From Candidatus Zhuqueibacterota bacterium (GTDB lineage Bacteria; Zhuqueibacterota; Zhuqueibacteria; Zhuqueibacterales; Zhuqueibacteraceae), in assembly GCA_022616415.1 (NCBI GenBank), contig JAKEEU010000194.1, positions 1 to 64,000 of the forward strand: 64,000 nt of DNA. The letters are read 5' to 3'. This document shows positions 8,357 through 18,900 of the stretch, piece by piece. Below the pieces are notes generated by a model. That model saw only the letters and a program-made list of their open reading frames with translations. It was not told the DNA's origin and did not search any database. Each line of letters starts with the position of its first letter. Positions within the stretch are counted from its first letter, which is position 1. The position numbers and the translations under genes are program-made.

Positions 8357-9781
8357 CTAGTTGAATTTACAAACCCGAATTCTATCGGTTAAAAGCATAT
8401 AGATGCGACCTTCCTGCGCATTCATGCGGGCCAGGAAGCTGGCATCACGTGGACTGTCTACAAATGGAAGTTCCAGATACCTTTGCAATTTCCAATCGGC
8501 GAAGCTGTAGTAAAGCAAAAAAGCGGGATTGTCGCCGGGATCGCCCGTGCAGGCTGCCACTGCTAATACTCCCGGATGCCTATTTTGTGGATCAACAAAG
8601 CCCGTCACGCTTCTCGGCGAGAGCGGGCTTTCCATCCCAGGAATCCCAACAGATATTTCAATTGTTCCGTAACTGAGTGGATCAATTATGACGATCGTGC
8701 CTTTTGCGGTAGTTACATACAGTTTGGAATCATGCCCAACCCATAAATCTTTTGGTCTATCATTTAACTGGATTTCTTGCAGGCGTGATTCAGTGCTGAT
8801 ATTGAAAATCGATATGGAGTTTGAGCCTTCATTGGCACAAAACAAGCGCCTGGCATCCGGCAACACAGCCAATCGTCGGGGGTTCAGTCCGGTCCGCATA
8901 TTGGTTCGTGCGGGATCGCATTTTCCCACTCTGAATTTGAAAATCGCCTGGGAATTGCCGTCAGCGATATAGACTGCGTCCCTGCTTGGGTCTGCTACCA
9001 CTGCCTGGGGTTTGGCAATGGCGTCTGTTTCGCATGCAGCAATGAGAAAGCTGCCGGTCCACAAGAATACTTGAACTCGACCAAACAAGGCTGATGAGCA
9101 TACATAAATATAAGCTGAATCATTTGGGGCCGTGCAGACTACAGCCATGTCGCTTGTTGGATTGTATATTCTATGAAAATCAATCTCCTCATCGTTCGCA
9201 TTAAATACTCTTAGAAACCCTCCGGCCGCCACGAATTTGGTTTTCCCACAGAAGCCTATTGCCGTTGGCAACGAAAAAGAGACCGGGGCGTTAATATTAG
9301 TTTCTCCAAGGTAGTTACAATCTAAAGGCAAGGGATACGCCAGCGCCGAATCTGGCCATGAAAGATCAGACCAGGAGTTGTCCCGCATGGCGGTCACTCG
9401 ATAGGTATAAAGTTTATCACCAACGATCCCTGTTGTCGTGGTTGAATCAATCCAAACCTCCCGCCGAGGAGGAGCAGGATAAATGGTATCAATCTTAGTG
9501 CTATTGAGGGCTTGCCGAAAGAGAACAAAACGATCTACATCGATTCGCTGATCACTTTCGACAGGATAAGTCGGCCACTTCCATTTGAGTGTAATCTTGC
9601 CATAATCGGTCACGGCGTCGAACTCAAAAGGATCATGTTTTTTCGAGTTCTCAGAGTCAAACGGATTGTCGTGGCCGGTGCATCCCAGCATAGCCCAAAT
9701 CAACATCGCCGCCGGCGCCTGGCGCCAGCTTTGACGCGAGCACCGGCTCATCGGAATTTGCAAAACCAAGCTTCTCATCAC
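8357..9781 (-). CDS. Putative lipoprotein with YncE/NHL-like beta-propeller
   Basis: Lipobox-like MLGC; repeats such as VVADPSRDAVYIADGNSQAIFKF, LAVLPDARRLFCANEGSNSISIFN. Confidence 0.6.
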   Translation of the reverse strand: MMRSLVLQIPMSRCSRQSWRQAPAAMLIWAMLGCTGHDNPFDSENSKKHDPFEFDAVTDYGKITLKWKWPTYPVESDQRIDVDRFVLFRQALNSTKIDTIYPAPPRREVWIDSTTTTGIVGDKLYTYRVTAMRDNSWSDLSWPDSALAYPLPLDCNYLGETNINAPVSFSLPTAIGFCGKTKFVAAGGFLRVFNANDEEIDFHRIYNPTSDMAVVCTAPNDSAYIYVCSSALFGRVQVFLWTGSFLIAACETDAIAKPQAVVADPSRDAVYIADGNSQAIFKFRVGKCDPARTNMRTGLNPRRLAVLPDARRLFCANEGSNSISIFNISTESRLQEIQLNDRPKDLWVGHDSKLYVTTAKGTIVIIDPLSYGTIEISVGIPGMESPLSPRSVTGFVDPQNRHPGVLAVAACTGDPGDNPAFLLYYSFADWKLQRYLELPFVDSPRDASFLARMNAQEGRIYMLLTDRIRVCKFN

Positions 9782-11160
9782 TTCACCTCTTTCTCAAACA
9801 CCGGCTTTCTGGGATTGATGAAAGCCGCATTGGTCCAAAAGCCCAGGCTGGCGACGGCGACTAGCGCGGCGGAATTTCGCAACATCTCGTTACGGTGCAG
9901 GCGGCTATAGTTATTATCCGCAGCGCGACTGGTCAACGCTTGCTCGTAGTCACTCTTACCGTTGCCAGCGGCTTGCCACATCAGCACGGCCGGAAGAATG
10001 CCCGCCACGGTTGTGCGCAGGCTCCATTTCCGCCACGCGTAAGGCACTCCTTCAAATCGCGCCTGATATCCGAAGTGTCGCGCGATGTGTACGACCGCGC
10101 TATCGGCCAGGCTTTTCAGGTCACGCGCCTGCAAGCGTTTGCTCAACACCACCCGCTCGCCGGGATTGAGCCGCAGCGAGAGATCGAGAACAAAGAGCTT
10201 GCCCTCCTTGCTCCCGCTGCCGCGAACGATATAGGACGGCAATTTGTAAAGCGCATCGATGTCGGGGGGGTCGCCGGGACGCGGCTGCCATTGGGCACTG
10301 AACGCCGCATAGCGTTTGGTGCGAATCTCCGGACAAAGCGCGATGAAACTTTCAAGATGCTCGAGAAACTGCTTCGACCATTTCGGCTGTTTTTTCGCCG
10401 GCTCGAAATCCAGCGGTGACAGCGCCAAAATTTGATTCTCTGGCGTAGGCGGATCGAGATGACAGTGGTCTTTTAAAAATTGGCGCACCTGCAACGATTG
10501 CAGCACACGATTCGTGTGGCTTTGGCCGGTCACCAGTTTTTCGGTGATAACACCGGCAACGATGCCGCGATCGTTCAATACCGGGCTGCCGGATTCGCCG
10601 CCCTGCACTGCCCTGGCGGTAATATCGAACGCGATGTTGTAATACGGATTCTGGCTAGACACAATAATCCCGCGCGTGATTTGAAGTTCAAGCTTGCCCG
10701 CGGAATAGCCGAGGGCATGCACAGGCGTACCATCGAATTGCTGCCGCTTGCTTACCGGTAGAACACGAAAATTCGAGATACTGTTGCGGTCGATATATAG
10801 AACCGCGAGATCGTCGCCTTCCCGGCGGTCGAAACAAACCTTGTTTTTGGCCACCCGAATCGTGTCGAGTGTGCCATAAGGAATAACCCAGATGTGCGGC
10901 GCCAGCCTCCATCCAACGTTTGAGTCGGCATAGGCAACTACATGGCGATTGGTGAGCAGCGCCAGTTGCGTTTTCGTCGAATCGATGATAAAGCCGGTGC
11001 CTTCGTCACCGACGCCTTTCCCTGCCGCTTGCCAGGAGACGCGAATCTTGACAACCGCTGGCAGCGCTTGCTCAAAAAGGCTTTGTTGCTCTTGCGCGCC
11101 GGCGAGGGAGGCCAAACACAAAAGCGCCAACCCAACCGCCAGCCAAACTTTAGGCTTCAT
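9778..11160 (-). CDS. Secreted trypsin-like serine protease with C-terminal membrane segments
   Basis: Signal peptide; LLTNRHVV (His), EGDDLAVLYID (Asp), GGESGSPVL (Ser); C-terminal hydrophobic segments. Confidence 0.85.
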   Translation of the reverse strand: MKPKVWLAVGLALLCLASLAGAQEQQSLFEQALPAVVKIRVSWQAAGKGVGDEGTGFIIDSTKTQLALLTNRHVVAYADSNVGWRLAPHIWVIPYGTLDTIRVAKNKVCFDRREGDDLAVLYIDRNSISNFRVLPVSKRQQFDGTPVHALGYSAGKLELQITRGIIVSSQNPYYNIAFDITARAVQGGESGSPVLNDRGIVAGVITEKLVTGQSHTNRVLQSLQVRQFLKDHCHLDPPTPENQILALSPLDFEPAKKQPKWSKQFLEHLESFIALCPEIRTKRYAAFSAQWQPRPGDPPDIDALYKLPSYIVRGSGSKEGKLFVLDLSLRLNPGERVVLSKRLQARDLKSLADSAVVHIARHFGYQARFEGVPYAWRKWSLRTTVAGILPAVLMWQAAGNGKSDYEQALTSRAADNNYSRLHRNEMLRNSAALVAVASLGFWTNAAFINPRKPVFEKEVK

Positions 11161-12304
11161 GGTGAACTCCTTTGAAATATCGCCCGGTTCGTATGCGCTC
11201 CCTCAACGTAACGTACAAAATGAAAATCTGAGCCAAAACTCCAATCAACAGTCCAATCTTCGCTTCCAAATGCGAGAGCGCCGAGGATGTCTGATTCTCT
11301 AATTTTTTTCCAACACCGGCGTAGAAAGTGCTCGTTTCCCCGCGCAGCGTGGCGTTCAATCGACCGGGGCGCAAAGCGCGGAGTTTGCGCAGCTCGAAAC
11401 CGCTGAGGTCATTTTGACGAATGTGAACGAGACCTTGCAATTCCGGTATCTTTTTGCCGTCCACGCTGAAAATGACACACTCCACTTCTGATGCCGTAGC
11501 ATGGCCATTCGTAGCTTGTTGCGTGTCATAGAAGTTGACCTGCTCGACGCGCATGGGAAGCTCGAGCAGATCTTCGTTCACGGGATCCAGATTCAGCAAG
11601 TCATAAAAGATCAGCGCCCGGCTGCCGCAGCCATTGATTGCAGCGTTCCTTGTGTCGGCGCGCGGCCGGAATCCCAAGCAATCATGCGACAGCGCAATGG
11701 TTTGGGCGGCATGGCGAGCTTGCAACTGGTACTCCTGGATTTGAACTCGGATGGTATCGCTCAACATTGCAAGCCGCAATTGCGTTTGCCCGCCGCTTAT
11801 CTCCAAGTTGAATTTGTGGTGCAATTGGCCGCGAGGCCACAGCGCGATTTCGTTGGCGCCGGTTACCGTCAAATCGGATATCTGCAGTCTCGAGCTTAAA
11901 AATACAAGCTGAGCATCCGGCCCGGGGTTCGGCGTGAAAAGCAGGTCGGTCGAGCCGATCTCCTGCACACCGGCCAATGGCATCGCCGGCCCGCATTCAA
12001 TTGGCCAGAAAGCTTTTTCCACCTGAATGGAGAAAGCGTCCAACCCCCGAATGCCCAACAAAGAAATCGGCGCCGCCTTAAGCAGCGACCGGCCCGGTAA
12101 TTGGGCCCTGGCAGGACGGAACGCCAATTTTTCTGTGGCAATCTCCAAATCCACCACCGCCGGTGGATGATAAAAGTGGAGCACGATGGCGGCTACAACC
12201 ACGATGCCGGTGAGGAAATAAAACGCCTTCATCAAAACCAGCCGCTGGCTTGATTTGACCACGGCTTTGGCGGGCGCTGGCGGATTTTTTAGTTTTTGGG
12301 GCAT
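11150..12304 (-). CDS. Membrane protein of unknown function
   Basis: N-terminal and C-terminal hydrophobic helices; overlaps neighbouring genes on both sides. Confidence 0.6.
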   Translation of the reverse strand: MPQKLKNPPAPAKAVVKSSQRLVLMKAFYFLTGIVVVAAIVLHFYHPPAVVDLEIATEKLAFRPARAQLPGRSLLKAAPISLLGIRGLDAFSIQVEKAFWPIECGPAMPLAGVQEIGSTDLLFTPNPGPDAQLVFLSSRLQISDLTVTGANEIALWPRGQLHHKFNLEISGGQTQLRLAMLSDTIRVQIQEYQLQARHAAQTIALSHDCLGFRPRADTRNAAINGCGSRALIFYDLLNLDPVNEDLLELPMRVEQVNFYDTQQATNGHATASEVECVIFSVDGKKIPELQGLVHIRQNDLSGFELRKLRALRPGRLNATLRGETSTFYAGVGKKLENQTSSALSHLEAKIGLLIGVLAQIFILYVTLRERIRTGRYFKGVHHEA

Positions 12305-13062
12305 GGCGTGAAAATGGGCTTATGATAAAAAGCATACGGCCTGAATAAGTCAAGCTCTCCTCCGGACTTCAAAAATATCTTGCCTTTTACAATCAACCTA
12401 TAAGTTCCTTCCGGCGCAGGCTTCTCGCCGATCCGGCCATCCCATGAAATGATGAAAGGCGCGTTACCGGGATAAAACTGCTTGGGACTGATGAATACAC
12501 TTTCGTTCCGATCCTCCGGTTGAATCACTTGCAAGATCGAATAAATGAGCTCGATATCCTGATTCGGCATAAACTTGAACTCGTAATGACTCAACGTGTC
12601 CGGCGTGTTGCCATTCCAAGCCACCGCCGAGATATGTTGTATACCATTGACATCCTGGCGGCCTTTGCCGACGACTGACCACGCTTCGACCCGTACTGGC
12701 TGCAAGGTCGTGTTGAGCAGACCTATGCACTGAAAAAAGCCAATAGACCATCCACTGGCGCCAGGTTTCAGCGCGTACAGCAATTTCTCTTGCCGGATTT
12801 CGACAGCAAGCGGATAGCCATCCGGAACAAAGAATTGGACAAAGCTGGTATCTTTATGCTTCGGCTGGCTGCCCTTCTTCAAGCTCGCGTGAAACGCCAA
12901 AATCTCGACATCGAGGCCGGCAACTTCCTGACGCGGCATAACCAGCTTGTACTGCCCTTTCGGGTCAACGTACAAAACCGCGTCGCCTTGCGCCTGCGCA
13001 TAAGCCATTGCCGGAAGGGATATGGCGGCGATCAACATGGCGGCAAGTTTTCTCGCTTTCAT
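12289..13062 (-). CDS. Secreted protein of unknown function with FlgD-like C-terminal segment
   Basis: Signal peptide MKARKLAAMLIAAISLPAMAYAQ; PFIISWDGRIGEKPAPEGTYRLIVKGK. Confidence 0.6.
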   Translation of the reverse strand: MKARKLAAMLIAAISLPAMAYAQAQGDAVLYVDPKGQYKLVMPRQEVAGLDVEILAFHASLKKGSQPKHKDTSFVQFFVPDGYPLAVEIRQEKLLYALKPGASGWSIGFFQCIGLLNTTLQPVRVEAWSVVGKGRQDVNGIQHISAVAWNGNTPDTLSHYEFKFMPNQDIELIYSILQVIQPEDRNESVFISPKQFYPGNAPFIISWDGRIGEKPAPEGTYRLIVKGKIFLKSGGELDLFRPYAFYHKPIFTPCPKN

Positions 13063-13296
13063 AAAACCGCTGAATGTGTTAAGGCGTTATTTTCCTATTG
13101 AAAATGGGGGGCGAAGTCGCGCGTGCATGTTGTCCCCAAACGTGATTCAAGGTTGAACGCCAAGTCATCCTTAGCAAGCTCACGGCAATACAGCCAAAAT
13201 CCCACTACCTCTCTAATACTATAGACAAAAAAAGCGGGTAAGTTTCACACACAATAGAAAACTTTTTTTTAATCGGATTATTCAACAACCGGGCGC

Positions 13297-14526
13297 TTAT
13301 CGGCGTGGGAGTGGCCCTTGCAAGGCTTGCACGAGACGGTCGAGCTGGCGTTCGGCGCGGAGGGGATGAGTGAGGTAGATGGTGGTGAGCATATTCAGTC
13401 GCGCCGGCAGCCGTTCTTCATCTATCGGCGCGATCTTCACGGGCAGCAAACGATACGTCCCTTCCTGGATGCTCATCGTCTGCCCCAAAACATTTTCAAA
13501 GTTTGTCCAATTGTCTGCCAGATAATCTTCCGACAGGATAATTATTGTGCGCTTGGACTGTTTGATGCCCCGCTCGATATTTACCACTCTGGCGACGCCG
13601 GGTTCTTCGACCTCGCCAGAGATAGCAAGCCGTAAACCGGCGCTTTGCAAATGTGGCACCAGTGCTTTCCACACATAGATGGTGTCGGCGCTCTTGTCCA
13701 CATAACTGATGTAAGCATCAAACCGGAAGCCGTCCTCGTCTTTCGGCACAACGCCATGTTGCCCGCCCCGGTAGAGCGCGATGGGAAAGTTGTTTTCCAG
13801 GTCGGCCTTGAAAACAGGATGCTGGTTGGGTTGGTCGCCGGTGACACGAGGTTGAAGATACTCAAAGAGATCGAAGATGCGAATGAAGCCGTCATCGCTC
13901 GCAGCGCCGCCACGCAGCCCATTCAGCAGGTGTTGGGTAAACAAACCATACTCGGCGCCGGGCAGCACATAGGAATACTCGTCACTGCGCGACGAGGCCA
14001 AAATCACGCGGCCCCGGCCGGACTTGAGCGCCTCGTAATAGTTTTCCGATAAACCGGGTTTGATCGTGGGCGCCGACAAATTTTTGGGTTGACCGATGCC
14101 GCCGGCGTGGCAACAGTCGAACACTACGACGGCTTGACAAGCTGGAATGTCGCGAAGAGCTGTGGTAAATTCAGCGCCAGAAATGGCGGTTTGCGCAACG
14201 CTGTGGTCGGAGCTATCGGTGACGTCAACGGGCAGCAAGTATTCATCCGCGTAGGCGCCGGTTTCTATGCGGCCGCCGTGGCCGGAAAAGTAAAGGAAAA
14301 CCGTTGTCTCTGCATTGCTGCGTTGTGCAAGATTGGCAAGGGCTTGGCGCCAAGCTGCCAGCGTCGCTTGGCCGTCAGAAAGCAACTGTACGTTTTCCGC
14401 GTGATAGCCACAGTACAGCGGATCGATCAACAAATTGTAGATGGCCCGCGCGTCTTGCGTTTGCGGCAGCGTTCGAATGTGCCGGTAATCAGCGATGCCA
14501 ATCACCAGGGCGTGAGCGTTGTCCAT
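13297..14526 (-). CDS. Caspase-like (C14) peptidase fused to C-terminal TIR domain
   Basis: ALVIGIADYRHI, FLYFSGHG (His), VVVFDCCHAGG (Cys); C-terminal FRFDAYISYVDKS...IIILSEDYLADNWTNFE TIR. Confidence 0.9.
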   Translation of the reverse strand: MDNAHALVIGIADYRHIRTLPQTQDARAIYNLLIDPLYCGYHAENVQLLSDGQATLAAWRQALANLAQRSNAETTVFLYFSGHGGRIETGAYADEYLLPVDVTDSSDHSVAQTAISGAEFTTALRDIPACQAVVVFDCCHAGGIGQPKNLSAPTIKPGLSENYYEALKSGRGRVILASSRSDEYSYVLPGAEYGLFTQHLLNGLRGGAASDDGFIRIFDLFEYLQPRVTGDQPNQHPVFKADLENNFPIALYRGGQHGVVPKDEDGFRFDAYISYVDKSADTIYVWKALVPHLQSAGLRLAISGEVEEPGVARVVNIERGIKQSKRTIIILSEDYLADNWTNFENVLGQTMSIQEGTYRLLPVKIAPIDEERLPARLNMLTTIYLTHPLRAERQLDRLVQALQGPLPRR

Positions 14527-14529
14527 AAT

Positions 14530-15471
14530 TCAATACGGAATATATTCACTCGCACTCGATCCATCGTCGTACAGATCAACCACTGCATACGCCGGCGGAA
14601 ATTCCTGATACGCGCCGTCCCACCAGTTGCCGGAGACCGCGCCGTTGCACAAATATTTGACGCCAAGATACCTCACTTCATCCTGCAAATGAATGTGCCC
14701 GCTCAAACAAACCTTGACATTGGGGTGCTGCCGGAAAACGTCTTTGATCCGGCGCGCGTCGATGTGCATCCACGCGCCGGGGACTTGCCAGTTGCCGTTC
14801 TTTTCGTTGTCGCCATCGAAAAAGGAGCAGAAGCAGATGATGGGAATGTGCGAGAGCACACAAACCGGCGTAGCCGTCGGCGTTTTTTTCAAATCTTCTT
14901 GCAGCCACGCAAATTGCTCTTCATCGAGCTTCGCAACATAACCACCCTTCGCGGCGTGCGTGCTGTCGAGCACGATAAAGTGCCAGCCGGCTTGATCGAA
15001 ACTGTAATAGCGCGTCGTGAGGCCAAACGCGTCCATCGCCCACTGCTTGCCGTAAAGCTGATCTTGCTTGATCAGCTTCTTCTCCATTTTCCAGCCCCAC
15101 ACGTCGTGGTTGCCGATGCAATGCACCACCGGCAGGGCGCATTGGTTTTTCAGCACGCTTTGCCAAATCTGCCATTGCGTTTTGGTGCGCGCCTTATCCG
15201 CTTTGAGCGCGTCCATAATTGAATCTCCGCCGTTGAAGATGATGTCAGGTTTATCGCTCAAACTTTGCGCGTGTTGCAGTGCACGCGCCATGCCCTCCGG
15301 CGCAGATTGCTCCGGCTGAACGTGAACGTCGGTGAGATGCGCGATGCGCAAGGCGCGCCGGCGATTTTGTGGGCGATTCGCAAAGGCATCGAATGGCGTA
15401 AACGCGGTTGCACCCAATGCTGCGGCACTCGTGTTGCGCAAAAAATCTCTTCGCGTCATTCCCTTTTTCAT
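14530..15471 (-). CDS. TAT-exported calcineurin-like metallophosphoesterase
   Basis: RRDFLRN twin-arginine leader; HLTDVHV, NGGDSI, GNHD, LSGHIH motifs. Confidence 0.9.
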   Translation of the reverse strand: MKKGMTRRDFLRNTSAAALGATAFTPFDAFANRPQNRRRALRIAHLTDVHVQPEQSAPEGMARALQHAQSLSDKPDIIFNGGDSIMDALKADKARTKTQWQIWQSVLKNQCALPVVHCIGNHDVWGWKMEKKLIKQDQLYGKQWAMDAFGLTTRYYSFDQAGWHFIVLDSTHAAKGGYVAKLDEEQFAWLQEDLKKTPTATPVCVLSHIPIICFCSFFDGDNEKNGNWQVPGAWMHIDARRIKDVFRQHPNVKVCLSGHIHLQDEVRYLGVKYLCNGAVSGNWWDGAYQEFPPAYAVVDLYDDGSSASEYIPY

Positions 15472-15500
15472 TTCAGTATTCTCCGGTTCGCATCAAGCAA

Positions 15501-15535
15501 AAACGCCCGAGGACAAGCTCGGGCGTTTCTCTTTT
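15501..15535. terminator. Rho-independent terminator (usable in both directions)
   Basis: AAACGCCCGAG-GACAAG-CTCGGGCGTTT with flanking A/T tracts. Confidence 0.8.
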
Positions 15536-15551
15536 TCAACTCCAACAACGG

Positions 15552-15722
15552 TTAAAGGCCCTTCATCTTCGTGCCCACCACCAGAACGACAAAGCCAACC
15601 GCCACCAGCCAGAAGGAATACGTCGAAACATAAGCGATAGTGACAAATCTCCCCACGATGCCGAGCACTCCGAGGATCACCGCGATGAGCCAAAGAGTCT
15701 GAGTCGGTGCATTGAGCTTCAT
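15552..15722 (-). CDS. Small two-TM membrane protein
   Basis: MKLNAPTQTLWLIAVILGVLGIVGRFVTIAYVSTYSFWLVAVGFVVLVVGTKMKGL. Confidence 0.6.
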   Translation of the reverse strand: MKLNAPTQTLWLIAVILGVLGIVGRFVTIAYVSTYSFWLVAVGFVVLVVGTKMKGL

Positions 15723-15937
15723 TTTCCTTCCTCCAACAAGATGGTGAATAAATAACTTCTGTGAGTTGATCGCACCATTCCTGGAGAAATTGAGCGCCAC
15801 AGATGATTTTTTCGAGGGTGCGCTGGCGGGGGCTCAATGATCCTCAGTTGATAAAGAACTAATGATTGCTCCCAATATGTCAAAACTCCTAAAAAAATGC
15901 AAGAAGTTTTTTACATGTATTCTCAAACAGGTGAACT

Positions 15938-18900
15938 TTATTTACGTCTCTCCACCACGGCGTATACCATCGGAATGACCACCAACGTCAGCAGCGTGCC
16001 GATGGTCAAGCCGCCGATCACCGTCACCGCCAGGGGCGTGCGCAACTCCGCGCCTTCGCCGAAGCCGAGCGCCATCGGCAGCAAGCCGAGAATCGTCGTC
16101 AGCGTGGTCATAAAAATCGGCCGCATGCGAATCTGACCGGCTTGCTTGATGGCCTCGAGCTTTGACACGCCCTCTTTGCGCAGTTGATTAATGTAGTCGA
16201 TCAACACAATGGCGTTGTTGACGACGATGCCGGCGAGCATGATGACGCCGATGAGCACGACGACGCTGATGACGGTGCGGGTCACCAGCAGTGTGATGAT
16301 CACACCAATGAGGCCGAAGGGAATCGTGAACATGATGACGAACGGGTGCACGAGCGACTCGAATTGGCTGGCCATAACGAGATAAACAAGAAAGACCGCC
16401 AATCCAATCGCCAGCTTCATGCTGTCGAACGATGTCGCCATTTCGCGCTGCTGGCCGCCTATGCGGACAAGAAAATCCGGCGGCAGTTGAAGCTGGTCGA
16501 TTTGTTTTTGAATATCCGCGGTGACGCTGCCGAGATCGCGGCCGGAAAGATTGGCAGTCACCAAAGCCACGCGCTCCTGATCGATGCGGCGTATCTCGCT
16601 GGGGCCGCGCTCGAGACGAACTTCCGCGATGGAAGCCAGTGGCACCGGCACGTCGCTCGCCGGATTGACGATCAGACGGCGCAGGTCATTGACGTTGCGG
16701 CGCTGCTCTTCGCTGGCGCGCACGCGAATGTCGATCTTGCGATCCTGCCGGGTGAATTCGGTTGCGACCTCGCCTTGCACTTTATTGCGCACCACACTGC
16801 CGATGCCGTTGATGTCCAAGCCCAACGCCGCCACGCGCCGGCGATTGAAAACGATTTGCACTTCCGGGTTGCCGCCTTCGGTCGAGGCCTTCACGTCTTT
16901 CAAGCCGGGAATCTCGCGCATTTGTTGCGCCAATTCCAACGAAACGCGTTCAAGCTCGGTCAGATTGTAGCCGCGAACTTCGACCTCGATCGGTGTTTTA
17001 AAACTGAAGAGGGTTGGCCGAGAAAATTTAAATTCCATGCCGGGCAAATGATTCAACTCCACGCGCAGGCGATCCATCACGCTCTGCTCGCGCTCACCGA
17101 TGTTGCCGGGTTTCAATTTCACGTGAACTTGCCCGAGATTCTCGCGCTCTTCGCTGGAGGAAAATCCGGCTTGCTCCGAAGCGCCGGCAATGGTGTAAAC
17201 CGTCTCGGTTTCCGGCAGTTGGCTCACCACTGCGGCCACGGCTTGCAAAGCCCTGTCCGTTGCTTCAACCGGTGAGCCGACCGGCAGCTTGGTGTCGATA
17301 TAAAATTCTCCCTGGCTCATTTCCGGAACCAGCTCGGTGCCGACAAAAGAAACGCCGCCGAGCGACAGCAAGAACAAAAACAACGTCGCGGCCAGCAAGC
17401 GCCCGCGCCACGGCATGACGGCATCGATCAGCTTGGGATAACGTGATTGCAATTTTCCGAAACCGGATTCGAAGGCGCGATACACCGGCGCAAAAATGAA
17501 ATTTATGCCCTGGCCGATTTTTGCGAGCAACCATCGCACCCCGCTTAGCAAAGTTGCCGCAACGTTGACGAGACCAGCGCCAATCTTCTGCCGCCATTTG
17601 CCGAAACCGGAAGCCGGTACGGTGGCATCACTTGTCGCACTCGTGGTCTCGTCGAGGCGAATCGCAATGCTCGACAGCATTGGAATCAGCGTCAGCGCCA
17701 CCAGCAAAGAGGCCATCAATGAAAACGTCACGGTCAAAGCCTGGTCGTTGAAAAGCTGGCCGGCGATGCCTTCCACAAAAATGATCGGCAAAAAAACACA
17801 GACCGTGGTCAACGTCGAGGCCGTCACAGCAACGCCGACTTCGCTGGCGCCTTTGTCCGAGGCCGCAGCCGGCGACAATCCCTGCTTGCGATAGCGGTCG
17901 ATCGCTTCCAGCACGACGATGGAGTTATCGACCAACATGCCGACGCCCAGCGCCAGCCCGCCGAGCGACATGATGTTGAGCGTCACGCCGGAGACGTACA
18001 TCAAAAAGAAGGTGACGATGACCGAGATGGGGATGGAGAGGCTGATGATCACCGTGCTTTTGAGATTGCGCAGAAACAGCCACAGCACCAGAACGGCCAA
18101 AATGCCGCCGTAAATCGCGGTGTTCAACACTTCGTCGACGGATTGCTGAATGAATTCCGATTGGTCGGCGATGATAACCAGCTTGTCCTTGACGCCGAAT
18201 TTCTCCCACTCAGCGCGGATGGCGTCCAATTTTTCTTTGACGCGGCGCGCGACCATGACGGTGTTTTGATCCGCTTCCTTGTAAATGGCGATCTCAACAC
18301 TTTCCAAATTATTGACGCGAGTGATGAGGTTGCGCTCTTTGTGGCTTTTGTGGACTTTGGCCACGTCGCGCAGCACCACCGGCACGTTGTTGCGCAGGCC
18401 GACGACGATGTCGTTGATTTCGTCGACGGTTTGAAATTCATTCAGCGTGCGGACGATGAACTCGGCTTCGCCCTCTTTCAACGTGCCGCCGGTGAGGTTG
18501 ACGTTCTCCTGCCCGAGGCGCGTGGTGACTTGCGTGATGGGAATGCCCAGCGAGGCCAGTTTGGCCGCATCCAGCTCGACCTGGATTTCCTCTTCGAGGC
18601 CGCCGGACACTTGTACGGCAGCGACGCCATCGAGACTTTCGAGTTCTTGTTTGATTCTTTCTTCGGCGACGAGGCGAAGCGCAATCAAGTTCTCTTCGCC
18701 GTAGAGCGCGATGCGCATGATCGGGTCGAGCGAGGGATCGAAACGCAACACGACCGGCACTTCGGCGTCGCGCGGCAGCGCCAACATGTCGAGCTTTTCG
18801 CGAATGTCGAGCGAGGCGAAATCCATGTTGGTGTTCCACTCAAATTCGATGATGACGTCGGAAACGCCGGGGCGCGAGATCGAGCTGGTGCGCACGACGC

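Noticed and set aside
13063-13296. Gap between caspase-TIR and the next gene considered as an ncRNA (retron/Cas-like) locus
   Set aside because: A/T-rich stretches but no convincing long hairpin, reverse transcriptase or conserved structure visible.
14089-15222. 377-aa plus-strand ORF spanning the caspase-TIR and phosphoesterase genes
   Set aside because: Antisense to two well-supported genes; Arg/His-rich translation without a domain.
16184-17275. 363-aa plus-strand ORF, and similar long ORFs at 18143-19258, 20236-21378 and 21547-22527
   Set aside because: Antisense to RND genes; compositions (DDADEHDDADD, poly-His/Asp) are mirror images of hydrophobic coding sequence.
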